Positions 24,080 through 33,233 of a stretch of DNA of 64,000 nt are shown piece by piece. Under the pieces are notes generated by a model. That model did not search any database, was not told the DNA's origin, and was given only the letters and a program-made list of their open reading frames with translations. This DNA is from Myxococcota bacterium (GTDB taxonomy: Bacteria > Myxococcota > JAJVIH01), in contig JAJVIH010000047.1 in the NCBI GenBank assembly GCA_022072125.1, positions 1 to 64,000 of the forward strand. Direction: 5' to 3'. Both the position numbers and the translations under genes were made by a program. The number at the start of each line of letters is the position of its first letter. Positions within the stretch are counted from its first letter, which is position 1.

Positions 24080-24703
24080 ATGAAATCTCTGGCGGCAATG
24101 GGAATGGTGTTGGCGGCGGCGGCGGCGATGACCCCGCATTCAGCGATGGCGGAACCCGGGCGTGGAAAGGCGATGCGTGAAGGGCCGCGCCATGGGCCTC
24201 CGCCCGATATGGAAGGGAAGGAAATGCGCGCGCCGCGCTTCTGCTCCATGGAGCCCAAGCCGGCGATGATCGAACGCATGCGCAAACGCATGGCCATGGG
24301 ACGCACGCTCAAGGTGTCCGGGGCGCTGGACCTGAACGAGGCCGACGCGCTCAAACTGTCGAAGATCTTCGGCAAATACGACGAGGAGCGTTTCGCCATC
24401 CGCATGGAGCAGCGCAAGCACCTGTGCGCCATCTACAAGCTCTTCGAGGAGAACGCCGCCGATGAGAAGGCCTATGCCGCCGCGGTGGATGGCATGCTGG
24501 CCGCGCGCAAGAAGCTCCAGGACATGCAGCAGCGTGAAATCGCCGAACTGCGCACGCAACTGACGCCGAAGCAGCAGGCGCGGTTGATGCTGGCGATTCC
24601 GGAAATGATGCGCGAAGCCATGAAACTGCATGGCAAGGGCAAGTGGGGGCGCCATGGCGGCGGCTGGGGGCCGCCGGAAGACGGCGATGCGGGCGAGGAA
24701 TGA
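24080..24703 (+). CDS. CpxP/Spy-like periplasmic protein
   Basis: The 207-residue protein has a signal peptide ending at AMA (about 23-25), then a Met/Arg/Lys-rich helical body with an LTPKQQARL motif like the LTxxQ of Spy/CpxP and heavy-metal resistor (CnrR/ZraP-type) proteins. These periplasmic proteins buffer misfolded proteins or metals and feed back on stress signalling. A His/Gly-rich C-terminus (KWGRHGGGWG) could bind metal. The start at 24080 is supported by AAGGAG 6 nt upstream and by the signal peptide. The gene ends the sigma/anti-sigma operon before a strong terminator. Confidence 0.82.
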   Translation: MKSLAAMGMVLAAAAAMTPHSAMAEPGRGKAMREGPRHGPPPDMEGKEMRAPRFCSMEPKPAMIERMRKRMAMGRTLKVSGALDLNEADALKLSKIFGKYDEERFAIRMEQRKHLCAIYKLFEENAADEKAYAAAVDGMLAARKKLQDMQQREIAELRTQLTPKQQARLMLAIPEMMREAMKLHGKGKWGRHGGGWGPPEDGDAGEE

Positions 24704-24726
24704 CCGTCATCTCCCCGCCATGATGC

Positions 24727-24758
24727 AAAACTCCGGGCGGCGGCGCCCGGAGTTTTTT
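24727..24758 (+). terminator. Rho-independent terminator of the sigma/anti-sigma operon
   Basis: AAAACTCCGGGC (24727-24738) pairs perfectly with GCCCGGAGTTTT (24745-24756) across a 6-nt loop and is followed by a T-run. It lies about 25 bp after the CpxP-like gene. Confidence 0.93.
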
Positions 24759-24808
24759 CTGTCGCGGCTATCCGGCGGATTGCGGCGGTTGAGGCGCCGC
24801 CATGAAGT

Positions 24809-25549
24809 TCACGCCCGGGCCCTGGCGGGGACCAGGGATGCCTGGCCTGCGAGCAGTTTTTGCGCCTGTTCCGACGCCACCTGACGGGCGACATTGAACA
24901 GTTTGCCCGCCGCGCCGGGAGCCATCCGCAATTGCACGGCGATCGCTCCGTCCGCCGTGTAGATGGTGGGAATGCGCAGGATATCCATCACCCCCACGCC
25001 GTAAACCTGCTGCTTCAGCAATTCACGGATGGCGTCCATGCGGTTCAGGTGCAGCCGGAATACGCCGCTGTGCAGTTCCTCGACCACCGGCTCGCCGCTG
25101 CTGGATTTGGCCGACATGGCGCGCTTGAGCAGTTTGCCCGGCAGGTTGCCATCCACCCGGCTTTGCGTTCCCGCAATCTCGACCGCGATGGGACCATCCA
25201 CGCGGAAGTCAATCAGGATGGCGGATTTCGACGCCTCGACCCGCAGCAACTGCACCGACAGCTTGATCTGAGCGGCCTCTCCCATCAATTCGGTCTGGGC
25301 GTCGAGGGCGATGGCGCGGCGCGACAGCCCCAGATGAATATTGTTCATGCGGCGCGACCCGCCGCCCATCTTGCCCAGCGCGCGGTTCAGCGTGGATTCC
25401 GACAGGCGCAATTCCCCCCGTTTCACTGAGTTCAGCGACTGGTCGCGCAGGAACGGCATGATCATGGGGTTGATGGCGTTGAGTTTCTGTTCGACGCGCT
25501 CTTCGGCCTGGCGGCGCAACTCAGGCGGGATGATGGACAGCAGGTTCAT
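24809..25549 (-). CDS. Conserved-looking protein of unknown function
   Basis: The 246-residue soluble protein has no signal peptide or membrane span. An N-terminal helical part (PPELRRQAEERVEQKLNAIN) is followed by a beta-rich centre (AQIKLSVQLLRVEASKSAIL) and a helical C-terminus. The alternation of basic and hydrophobic strands vaguely suggests a lipid- or membrane-associated fold, but I recognise no family. Start 25549 has AGGAG 5 nt upstream; the in-frame ATG at 25582 is less likely. It stands alone, convergent with the sigma operon and divergent from the MopE-repeat gene. Confidence 0.7.
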   Translation of the reverse strand: MNLLSIIPPELRRQAEERVEQKLNAINPMIMPFLRDQSLNSVKRGELRLSESTLNRALGKMGGGSRRMNNIHLGLSRRAIALDAQTELMGEAAQIKLSVQLLRVEASKSAILIDFRVDGPIAVEIAGTQSRVDGNLPGKLLKRAMSAKSSSGEPVVEELHSGVFRLHLNRMDAIRELLKQQVYGVGVMDILRIPTIYTADGAIAVQLRMAPGAAGKLFNVARQVASEQAQKLLAGQASLVPARARA

Positions 25550-25808
25550 GTCGGCTCCTTTGCTCTGAACCGGAATTTTCATGTTAGCACGCGCCGCCGC
25601 CTGACTCTATACGCAGCGCGTCAATAGGGCGCCCGCCAGCCGCCCTCCGTTCGATATCCCGCCAAATGGCGTGGAAAGCCCTTCCGCCGTGACAGCCGGG
25701 ATCCATTCCGGCAACCACTTGACCGATGCCGTGACACCCGCCAATGAAGTATGATAATCTCATTAAAGTCACCCGGACTGCACCTTTTGCACAGAGGTGG
25801 GGGGCATC

Positions 25809-28800
25809 ATGCAGACGAAATATCTTTGGCGGATTGGAATCCTCACCCTGGCGGCCGCGGCGGGAACGGGTTGGGGCTCCGAGGCGCTGGCGCAGCAATG
25901 CGAGCGCCCCAACATGCTGATTCTGCTCGACAAATCGGGCTCGATGACAGAGAACGACAAGTGGGGCCAGGCGAAATCCGCCATTGATCGCATCCTCTCA
26001 TCCCACGGCTCCAAAATCCGTTTTGGGCTCTGGCTGTTTCCCCAGGGATGGGAATGCGGCGCCGGCTCGGTCAACGTCGGCATCGGCGACAACACGGCTT
26101 CGGCCATCCGCAGTTTCCTCGCTTCCGCCCGCGCCGACGGCTCCGCCACCCCCATTGGTCCCGCGCTGAACGCGGTGCGCGGCTACGGCGCCCTCAACGA
26201 CGGCAGCCGCCGCAATTTCGTCCTGCTCATTACCGATGGCAAGAACAATTGCTCCAACGGCGAGCCGGTCAGCGCCGCGCAAGCGCTGTTCAACCAGGGC
26301 ATCAAGACCTATGTCGTCGGTTTTGGCCGCGACGTGGACGCCACATCCCTGCGCCGCACCGCCCAGGCCGGCGGCACCAACGACTACTATCAAGCGGACA
26401 ACAGCACCCAGATCAACAACGCGCTGAACGCCATCGCCGTGGATGCGACCACGGAAGTCTGCGACAACAAGGACAACGACTGCGACGGCCAAGTGGACGA
26501 GGGCGTCACCCAGTCCTGCTCCACCGCCTGCGGCCCCGGGACCCAGACCTGCAGCAACGGCAGCTTCGGCGCCTGCACCGCAACCCAGCCCCAGCAGGAA
26601 ATCTGCGACGGCCGCGACAACGACTGCGACGGCCAGATTGACGATAACCTGACGCGCGCGTGTTCCTCTTCCTGCGGCAGCGGTTCCGAACGCTGCGTCA
26701 ACGGCTCCTGGCAGGGGTGCAGCGCCAGCCAGCCAGGCCCCGAAGTCTGCGACGGCCGCGACAACGACTGCGACGGCCAGATTGACGAAGGTCTGACCCG
26801 CAATTGCTCCACCGCCTGCGGTTCGGGAACCGAAACCTGCGGCAACGGCGTATGGGCCAATTGCACCGCGAGAAAACCCGCCAATGAACTGTGCAACGCG
26901 CTCGACGACGACTGCGACGGGCTGGTGGATGAAGGACTGTCCCGCGCATGTTCCTCCTCCTGCGGCGGCGGAACGGAAACCTGCTCCCAGGGCATCTGGT
27001 CCGGCTGCAACGCCGCCCAGCCCCAGCCAGAAACCTGCAACGGCCAGGATGACGACTGCGACGGCGTGGTGGATGACAACCTGACCCGCAACTGCGGCAA
27101 CCAGTGCGGCGCGGGCATCGAGCGCTGCACGGCCGGCGTCTGGGGCTCCTGCTCCCAGACGGGACCGCAGCCGGAAACCTGCAACGGCCAGGATGACGAC
27201 TGCGACGGCCAGATTGACGAAAGCCTGACCCGCAACTGCTCCACCATCTGCGGGACCGGAACCGAGACTTGCAACGGCGGCGCCTGGGTCAACTGCACCG
27301 CCAAAAAACCCTCCACCGAAATCTGCGACAACGTGGACAACGACTGCGACGGCAAAGTGGACGAAGAACTTGTCCGCGTGTGCGTCAACGCCTGCGGCAA
27401 GGGCGAAGAGGTCTGCTCCGCCGGCAAATGGGGTCAATGCTCCGTCCAGCCCAAGCCCGAAGTCTGCAATGGCCAGGACGATGACTGCGACGGCGATACC
27501 GATGAACTGCTGACCCGCGATTGCCAGACCGTGTGCGGCAAGGGCAAGGAGACCTGCAAGAACGGCCTGTGGGAAAATTGCTCCGCCCAGAAGCCCACCG
27601 ACGAAGTCTGCGACGGCAAGGACAACGACTGCGACGGTCAGATTGACGACAATCCGGTGGACATCGGCAGTTCGTGCCAGATCAACAACGCCTTCGGCCC
27701 CTGCAAGGAAGGCAAACAGATTTGCAAGGGAGGAGGACTGGCCTGCGAGGCGGTCAAGAAACCCGAGGCCGAAACCTGCGACAATGTGGACAACGACTGC
27801 GACGGCCAGACCGACGAGTCCCTGACCCGCCAATGCGAAAGCAAATGTGAAAAGGGCACGGAGACCTGCATCAAGGGCTTCTGGGAAAACTGCACCGCCC
27901 GGCTGCCCACGGAAGAGCAGTGCAACGGCTCCGACGACAACTGCGACGGCAAGATTGACGAAGGCGATCCCCAGGGCGGCAAGGCCTGCGAAACCGGCCA
28001 GCTCGGCTTCTGCAAGGGCGGCGTCGAATCCTGCCAGGGCGGTATTCTGGTCTGTGTTTCCAACCATCAGCCGCGCGCGGAAATCTGCAACGGCCTGGAC
28101 GACGATTGCGATGGTCAGGTGGACGAAGGCGACCTGGGCGAAGGCGGTCCGTGTTCGACCGGCCAGAAGGGCATCTGCGGCAAGGGCAAGCAAAGCTGCG
28201 AGGGCGGCATTGTCTCGTGCGCCCCCCTCAACAAGGGAACCACCGAGCAGTGCAACGGCCTGGATGACGACTGCGACGGCCAGATTGATGAAGGCGTGGC
28301 CAACCAGTGCGGCTTCTGCGGAGCCAACCCCCAGGAAGTCTGCGATGGCAAGGACAACGACTGCGACGGCGTTCCGGACAACGACGCCCCCTGCCCCAGC
28401 GGCCAGTTCTGCATCCGCGGCGAATGCGTGCGCAAATGCGCCACTTCCGAGTGCCCCACCGGCAAGGTCTGCACCACCCTCAACAACGACAAGTTCTGCA
28501 TCTCCAAATGCGCCGATGTCATCTGTCCGGTGGGTGAAGTCTGCAACGAGGCCAGCGGCAAATGCGAAAACCCCTGCGGCTCCTGCCCGCCGGGAGAGGC
28601 GTGCAAAAACGGCAAATGCCAGCCCAACGACTGTTATGTGGTCGGCTGCGCCACCGGCGAGACCTGCATCAATGGCGTCTGCGAGAAGGACCCCTGCCAC
28701 AACGTCTTCTGCAAGGGCGGCGAATTCTGCCGCGCCGGCAAATGCACGCCTTCCTGCTCGCGGGTGTCCTGCGCCCCCGATGAAACCTGCGTGGACGGCG

Positions 28801-29375
28801 CCTGCAAACCCAATCCCTGCGCGCTGGTGGAATGCAAGGCGGGGCAGCGCTGCTCGGATGGCAAATGCGAAAAGGACCTCTGCGACGGGGTGACCTGTTC
28901 GGCGGGCCGCAAATGCAAGGATGGCCAGTGCGCCGACGATCCTTGCAACACCATCACCTGCGGTCCGAAAGAGACCTGCTCCAACGGGCAATGCCTGAGC
29001 GTGCTGAATCCGGACGCGCCGCCGCCCGATGGCGAGGACGGGGCCTCCACTTCCAACCCGGACGCGGGCGGCTCCACGGGCGAGGAAGGGGATACGGGCG
29101 CCCAGTCTGGCGGCGGCAATGACGCGGCCAGGCCAGGCGGCGGTTCTTCCCCGGATGATGATGATGACGGCGATCCCGCCGCCACCGGCGGCCGCACCAC
29201 CACCACCAAGAAGAAGGATGCGGGAACGGGCGCCGCGGATGAATCCCCGCTCGGTCAGGTTCCGGAGAACTGCGGATGCAGCGCGGGCCGTCCCGCGGGA
29301 GAATCCGGCGGATGGCTGTGGTTGGCCATGGCGGGCGCCGCCATGATGATGCTGCGCCGCCGCCGGTTGTTCTGA
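25809..29375 (+). CDS. Surface protein: VWA domain, 14 MopE-type repeats, MYXO-CTERM tail
   Basis: The 1188-residue exported protein has a signal peptide (1-29, ending ALAQQ). A von Willebrand A domain (about 33-212) carries MIDAS residues Asp41/Ser43/Ser45 in LLDKSGSM, Thr114 and Asp143 (ITDGKNN). Next are 14 copies of the MopE-like motif ExCDxxDNDCDGxxDE (about 216-860), each followed by a Cys-containing spacer. Then come several ~35-residue Cys repeats of the CPxGExCxxGxC kind, and a Ser/Gly/Asp-rich stalk. The final part (ENCGCSAGRPAGE, hydrophobic WLWLAMAGAAMMM, RRRR) matches a MYXO-CTERM sorting tail, which points to surface anchoring in Myxococcota. The repeats probably bind Ca or Cu. 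A role in adhesion or cell contact is inference. ATG 25809 gives a clean signal peptide; a GTG at 25797 is possible. Confidence 0.92.
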   Translation: MQTKYLWRIGILTLAAAAGTGWGSEALAQQCERPNMLILLDKSGSMTENDKWGQAKSAIDRILSSHGSKIRFGLWLFPQGWECGAGSVNVGIGDNTASAIRSFLASARADGSATPIGPALNAVRGYGALNDGSRRNFVLLITDGKNNCSNGEPVSAAQALFNQGIKTYVVGFGRDVDATSLRRTAQAGGTNDYYQADNSTQINNALNAIAVDATTEVCDNKDNDCDGQVDEGVTQSCSTACGPGTQTCSNGSFGACTATQPQQEICDGRDNDCDGQIDDNLTRACSSSCGSGSERCVNGSWQGCSASQPGPEVCDGRDNDCDGQIDEGLTRNCSTACGSGTETCGNGVWANCTARKPANELCNALDDDCDGLVDEGLSRACSSSCGGGTETCSQGIWSGCNAAQPQPETCNGQDDDCDGVVDDNLTRNCGNQCGAGIERCTAGVWGSCSQTGPQPETCNGQDDDCDGQIDESLTRNCSTICGTGTETCNGGAWVNCTAKKPSTEICDNVDNDCDGKVDEELVRVCVNACGKGEEVCSAGKWGQCSVQPKPEVCNGQDDDCDGDTDELLTRDCQTVCGKGKETCKNGLWENCSAQKPTDEVCDGKDNDCDGQIDDNPVDIGSSCQINNAFGPCKEGKQICKGGGLACEAVKKPEAETCDNVDNDCDGQTDESLTRQCESKCEKGTETCIKGFWENCTARLPTEEQCNGSDDNCDGKIDEGDPQGGKACETGQLGFCKGGVESCQGGILVCVSNHQPRAEICNGLDDDCDGQVDEGDLGEGGPCSTGQKGICGKGKQSCEGGIVSCAPLNKGTTEQCNGLDDDCDGQIDEGVANQCGFCGANPQEVCDGKDNDCDGVPDNDAPCPSGQFCIRGECVRKCATSECPTGKVCTTLNNDKFCISKCADVICPVGEVCNEASGKCENPCGSCPPGEACKNGKCQPNDCYVVGCATGETCINGVCEKDPCHNVFCKGGEFCRAGKCTPSCSRVSCAPDETCVDGACKPNPCALVECKAGQRCSDGKCEKDLCDGVTCSAGRKCKDGQCADDPCNTITCGPKETCSNGQCLSVLNPDAPPPDGEDGASTSNPDAGGSTGEEGDTGAQSGGGNDAARPGGGSSPDDDDDGDPAATGGRTTTTKKKDAGTGAADESPLGQVPENCGCSAGRPAGESGGWLWLAMAGAAMMMLRRRRLF
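26454..28385 (+). repeat. Fourteen coding repeats of the MopE-type metal-binding motif
   Basis: The DNA encodes 14 copies of Cys-(Asp/Asn)-x-x-Asp-(Asn/Asp)-(Asp/Asn)-Cys-Asp-Gly at mostly ~50-residue spacing, with longer spacers in the second half. Several copies (around 26610, 26745, 27050 and 27190) are nearly identical at the nucleotide level, so recent duplication or recombination is likely. Confidence 0.85.
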
Positions 29376-29397
29376 ATCCGCCGCCGCGATGAACCCC

Positions 29398-29430
29398 ACA
29401 GGGCCGGATGCAAATCCGGCCCTGTTTATT
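29398..29430 (+). terminator. Rho-independent terminator of the VWA/MopE gene
   Basis: ACAGGGCCGGAT (29398-29409) pairs perfectly with ATCCGGCCCTGT (29414-29425) around a GCAA tetraloop and is followed by a T-rich TTATT. It lies about 22 bp after the stop codon. Confidence 0.9.
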
Positions 29431-29560
29431 CAGGAAAAAGGCCGGAAGTCTGGCGAAACCGGCGCGGGTGTTTCCCACCGGGAAATTGCTTGCCTGTGTG
29501 GAGGGACTCTGGTATGGCTTCCCGGCTTTACCGCCCAAACCGGCGTTTTGATTGACCATT

Positions 29561-29983
29561 GTGCAGCATTTGATTCTACAAATTGTTGTCGCGCAGAGCC
29601 CATCGCCTGCCACTGGCTGCGGCAGACCCGAAGACCTCATCCTGTTTGTGCTCATCGGCGTGGTCTTCTGGTTCTTCCTGATCCGTCCGGAGAACAAGCG
29701 CCGCCAGGAGCATGAGAAGCTGCTGGCCGGGCTGAAAAAGGGCGACGCGGTGGTGACGGAGTCGGGGATTCTGGGAAAGATCGTCTCCATCTCCAACGCC
29801 ATCGCCGTGCTGGAAGTCGCGGACAAGGTGAAAATCAGCGTGCTGCGCAGCAAAATCGCCGGTTTGCAATCGGCCGAGGCGGTGACCAAGGAAATGGAGT
29901 CACAGGACAGCAGCGGCAAGAAGGACGCCGCCGAAAAATCAACGGACAAGGACAAGAAGGACGAGAAGGCCAAATCCGCCTGA
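29561..29983 (+). CDS. yajC: Sec translocase accessory subunit YajC
   Basis: The ~140-residue protein has one membrane span (DLILFVLIGVVFWFFLIRPE) with the YajC hallmark FLIRPENKRRQEH. A small basic/beta domain (LKKGDAVVTESGILGKIVSI) and a Lys/Asp-rich tail follow. YajC associates with SecD-SecF in the inner membrane. The start is uncertain: GTG 29561 is used here; TTG 29552 and TTG 29570 are also in frame and none has a good ribosome site. The gene leads the yajC-secD-secF cluster. Confidence 0.92.
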   Translation: MQHLILQIVVAQSPSPATGCGRPEDLILFVLIGVVFWFFLIRPENKRRQEHEKLLAGLKKGDAVVTESGILGKIVSISNAIAVLEVADKVKISVLRSKIAGLQSAEAVTKEMESQDSSGKKDAAEKSTDKDKKDEKAKSA

Positions 29984-30059
29984 TCCATCCATTGTGGATC
30001 GTGATCCGGGAAAGGCCGGACACGCCCTCCGTCCAGAAACCCCAAGGGAGTAGCAGACC

Positions 30060-32036
30060 ATGCCAGGCGCCTGGTGGTACCGGTTTTCAATTGTTGTCGC
30101 ATCGGTGTTCTTCGCCGTCATGGCGCTCATCGCCACCTTTGCGTTCGGCGACAAAAGCGCCGAGGAAATGCCCGGCTGGCTGCCCGAGGTCTTCCACCGG
30201 AAAATCTCACTGGGGCTGGACCTGCAGGGCGGCATGCACCTCATCCTGCAAGCCAAGATTGACAAGGCCATCAACGACAAGCTGGACGCCATCGCCGACA
30301 CCATTGTCGAGGATCTGAAGGCCGCCAAAAAGGGCGAGGGAGTCAAATGGTCCGCCGTGGACAACTTCCGGCGGATTGATTTCCCCACCGCGGAGGCCAA
30401 GGACTACGCGATCAAGGAACTGATGCCGAGGTACGGCCGCGTCAACAAATACGAGGAGACCGCCACCAGTTTCAAAATCGGCTTCACCGACGACGAGCGC
30501 AACGCCTACGGCGAAGACGTGATGAAGAAGATCGTCGAAACCCTGAACAACCGCATTGATGAGTTCAACGTGAAGGAGTCCAAGGTCGGCCGCCGGGGCC
30601 GCGATCAGATCATCGTGGAGTTGCCGGGCATTTCCGAAACGAAGGACCTGCTTCAGGTTGAAGAAGAAATGAAGAAAACCTTCGGCCCCGCCCTGACCCG
30701 CTACGGTCTGCTGGGCGAAGGCGGCGACAAGGCGATGGGCTACTTCACCCGCAAGGTGACCCGCGCGGAAATCCAGGCGGTGTTCAACCGCACGCGCATC
30801 GGCCTTTCGGATGTCACCTGCACGGGGCCCGATGACAACTACGCCTGCACCCTGATGCTGCAATCGCTGGCGAAAAAGCGCTTCGGCACGACCGCCCGCC
30901 TGGAGTTCCGCATGGTGAATGACGAGGCGACGCCGCTCAAGGACCTGGAAGGCAAGCTGCCGGCGGGCGTCGAATACGCAATGGGCCGTTATCAAAAGCC
31001 CGACGGCGGATCCACATCCTACGAATACGTCACCGCCAAAAACCGGGATGTCCTGGAGAGCTTTCTGCGCGACAGCGCGCTGGTCAAGCCGCCGGACGGT
31101 TACGAATATCTGGTTGAAACCGACAAGGACAATATCGGCGAAACGGTGTACCGCAGCGTGCTGGTGACCAAAACCGTCGCGCTGACCGGCGACACCATCA
31201 ACGACGCCCGGGTGGCGCAGGACACCGACAACATGGGGGGATATTTCGTCAGTCTCTCCTTCGACGCCACGGGCGCGCGGGTGTTTGAAGAACTGTCAGG
31301 CAGGAATATCGGCAAACGCATGGCGATCATCCTGGACAACACCGTGCAGTCCGCCCCGGTTTTCCAGGCGCGCATTGGCGGCGGACAGGCTCGCATCACC
31401 CTGAACAGCGACATCTCGCTGGAACGCTCCCTGCAGGACGCCCAGGACCTGGCCGCGGTGCTGCGCGCGGGCTCGCTGCCGGCGGACGTGGAGGTCATCT
31501 TCAAGCGCGAAGTCGGTCCCTCGCTGGGCGACGACTCCATCAAAGCGGGCATACAATCAATCGTGGTGGGCGCGGCGCTGGTCTTCATCTTCACGGTGAT
31601 TTACTACAAGCTCAGCGGGATGGTGGCGGTGCTGATGCTCATCCTCAACATCGGGTTGATTCTCGCCTGCATGGCGCTGTTTGAAGCCACGCTGACTCTC
31701 CCCGGCATGGCGGGACTGCTGCTCACCCTGGGCATGGCGGTGGACGCCAGCATCATCATCAACGAGCGCATCCGCGAGGAGATCGCGGCGGGCCGCGGTC
31801 CCAGACAAGCGGTGACCCTGGGGTATGAAAAGGCCTTCAGCGCCATTTTCGACGCCAACATCACCACCCTGCTTGCAGCCATCATCCTTTACCAGTACGG
31901 CACCGGTCCCATCCGCGGGTTCGCGGTGACCCTGTCCATCGGCATTTTCACCACCATGTTCACGGGGGTTTCAGCTTCCCGCCTGTTCATGGACTACATG
32001 GCGAACAACCGGGGCGATAAGCCTCTGAGCATCTGA
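30060..32036 (+). CDS. secD: Protein translocase subunit SecD
   Basis: The 658-residue RND-type membrane protein uses the proton-motive force to pull secreted proteins through the Sec channel. The first membrane span is at about 8-28, then LGLDLQGGMHLIL (the conserved D1 motif near residue 45) and a large periplasmic region. DGSIKAG-like (DDSIKAGIQSIVVGAAL) and AVDASIIINERIREE motifs fall in the C-terminal bundle of five spans. The periplasmic domain is longer than in E. coli between residues 100 and 300. It lies between yajC and secF. Confidence 0.96.
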   Translation: MPGAWWYRFSIVVASVFFAVMALIATFAFGDKSAEEMPGWLPEVFHRKISLGLDLQGGMHLILQAKIDKAINDKLDAIADTIVEDLKAAKKGEGVKWSAVDNFRRIDFPTAEAKDYAIKELMPRYGRVNKYEETATSFKIGFTDDERNAYGEDVMKKIVETLNNRIDEFNVKESKVGRRGRDQIIVELPGISETKDLLQVEEEMKKTFGPALTRYGLLGEGGDKAMGYFTRKVTRAEIQAVFNRTRIGLSDVTCTGPDDNYACTLMLQSLAKKRFGTTARLEFRMVNDEATPLKDLEGKLPAGVEYAMGRYQKPDGGSTSYEYVTAKNRDVLESFLRDSALVKPPDGYEYLVETDKDNIGETVYRSVLVTKTVALTGDTINDARVAQDTDNMGGYFVSLSFDATGARVFEELSGRNIGKRMAIILDNTVQSAPVFQARIGGGQARITLNSDISLERSLQDAQDLAAVLRAGSLPADVEVIFKREVGPSLGDDSIKAGIQSIVVGAALVFIFTVIYYKLSGMVAVLMLILNIGLILACMALFEATLTLPGMAGLLLTLGMAVDASIIINERIREEIAAGRGPRQAVTLGYEKAFSAIFDANITTLLAAIILYQYGTGPIRGFAVTLSIGIFTTMFTGVSASRLFMDYMANNRGDKPLSI

Positions 32037-32048
32037 CGGAATCCGGCC

Positions 32049-33218
32049 ATGCAATTACTGACCAACACCAATTTCGATTTTGTCGGCAAGCGCCGGTTTT
32101 TCGCCGCCTTCTCCGTGGTGGGGGCGGTCATCTCCTTTGTGCTGCTGTTCTATCCCGGAATGAACTACGGCATTGATTTCGAGGGCGGCACCGAAATGCA
32201 GATCCGTTTCGGCAAATCCGTCGAAACCGACCAGTTGCGCGCCAGCCTGACCCGGTTTGGCCTGCAGAAGGCGGACCCCGTCACGGTGGATGGCAGCAAC
32301 AACACCCGCTACGTTGTCCGCATGGAGAGCTATTCCACGGTGGACGCGGCGACCATCGGCAAAATCAAGGAAGGCATCCGCGGGAAATACCAGTCTGATC
32401 TGACCCGCCTGGATATCAACGAGGAATCGGGAGAGAAATACGAGGCCAAACTGCGGCGCGACGCCACCCCCGATGAATTCAACAGCATTTTCACCGCCGC
32501 GGGCGTCACCAACGCGCGGGTGGAGTGTTTGGGATCGGCCCCGTCGGTGACCTGCAAAGCGGAACTGCCCGGCCTGCCGGAAAAGCTCATCGAACACCTG
32601 CGCAAGGATCTGGGCGATCCCGGGGTGATCAGCGAGGGCGTTGAATCGGTCAGCGCCCAGATTGGCCAGCAACTGATCCAGGATGGTTTCTGGGCGGTGG
32701 TGTTCTCGGTCATTGGCATCCTGATTTATATCCTGATCCGCTTCGACATGCGGTTCGCGCCTGGCGCCGTGGTGGCGACCGTCCATGACACCCTGATGAC
32801 CCTGGGCATCCTTGTGATCTCGCGGGTCGAATTCAACATGACGGTGCTCGCCGCCATGTTGACCATCGTCGGGTATTCCATCAACGACACCATTGTGGTG
32901 TTTGACCGTATCCGTGAAAACCTCCAGCGTTTCGGCTCCATGGGAATCGCCGAGGTGATCAACCGCAGCATCAACGAAACCCTGAGCCGGACCATCATGA
33001 CCGGCTGCACGACCCTGGTCGCCACCTTCGCCCTGATGTTTTTCGGCGGCGAAACCCTGTTCGGATTTGGCTTCGCCATGACTTTTGGGATAATTGTGGG
33101 TACATATAGTTCAATCTATATTGCAAGCCCGGTTATTATCTATCTGGAAGAGCAGTTTGGCGAACAAAAGTCCGCTGGAGTGAAGGCAGGCGGTGCGCAG
33201 GGCAAGGCGGCGACATGA
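32049..33218 (+). CDS. secF: Protein translocase subunit SecF
   Basis: The 389-residue partner of SecD has six predicted spans. It carries GIDFEGGTEMQIRF near residue 40 (the SecF D1 motif) and the conserved VVFDRIRENL and SINETLSRTIMT motifs. Its periplasmic domain (about 45-200) is longer than usual. It starts 12 nt after secD and is followed by recJ, which begins 15 nt later. Confidence 0.96.
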   Translation: MQLLTNTNFDFVGKRRFFAAFSVVGAVISFVLLFYPGMNYGIDFEGGTEMQIRFGKSVETDQLRASLTRFGLQKADPVTVDGSNNTRYVVRMESYSTVDAATIGKIKEGIRGKYQSDLTRLDINEESGEKYEAKLRRDATPDEFNSIFTAAGVTNARVECLGSAPSVTCKAELPGLPEKLIEHLRKDLGDPGVISEGVESVSAQIGQQLIQDGFWAVVFSVIGILIYILIRFDMRFAPGAVVATVHDTLMTLGILVISRVEFNMTVLAAMLTIVGYSINDTIVVFDRIRENLQRFGSMGIAEVINRSINETLSRTIMTGCTTLVATFALMFFGGETLFGFGFAMTFGIIVGTYSSIYIASPVIIYLEEQFGEQKSAGVKAGGAQGKAAT

Positions 33219-33233
33219 TGAGGCGTGTTCCTT

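Noticed and set aside
26454-28385. Regularly spaced repeats considered as a CRISPR array
   Set aside because: The repeats are in frame and encode the MopE-type motif. Spacing is about 150 bp and the spacers also encode conserved Cys patterns.
25998-29399. 1133-codon minus-strand open frame opposite the VWA/MopE gene
   Set aside because: The plus strand has a signal peptide, MIDAS motif, Cys repeats and sorting tail. The antisense product is a low-complexity Ala/Val/Gly translation caused by GC-rich codon bias.
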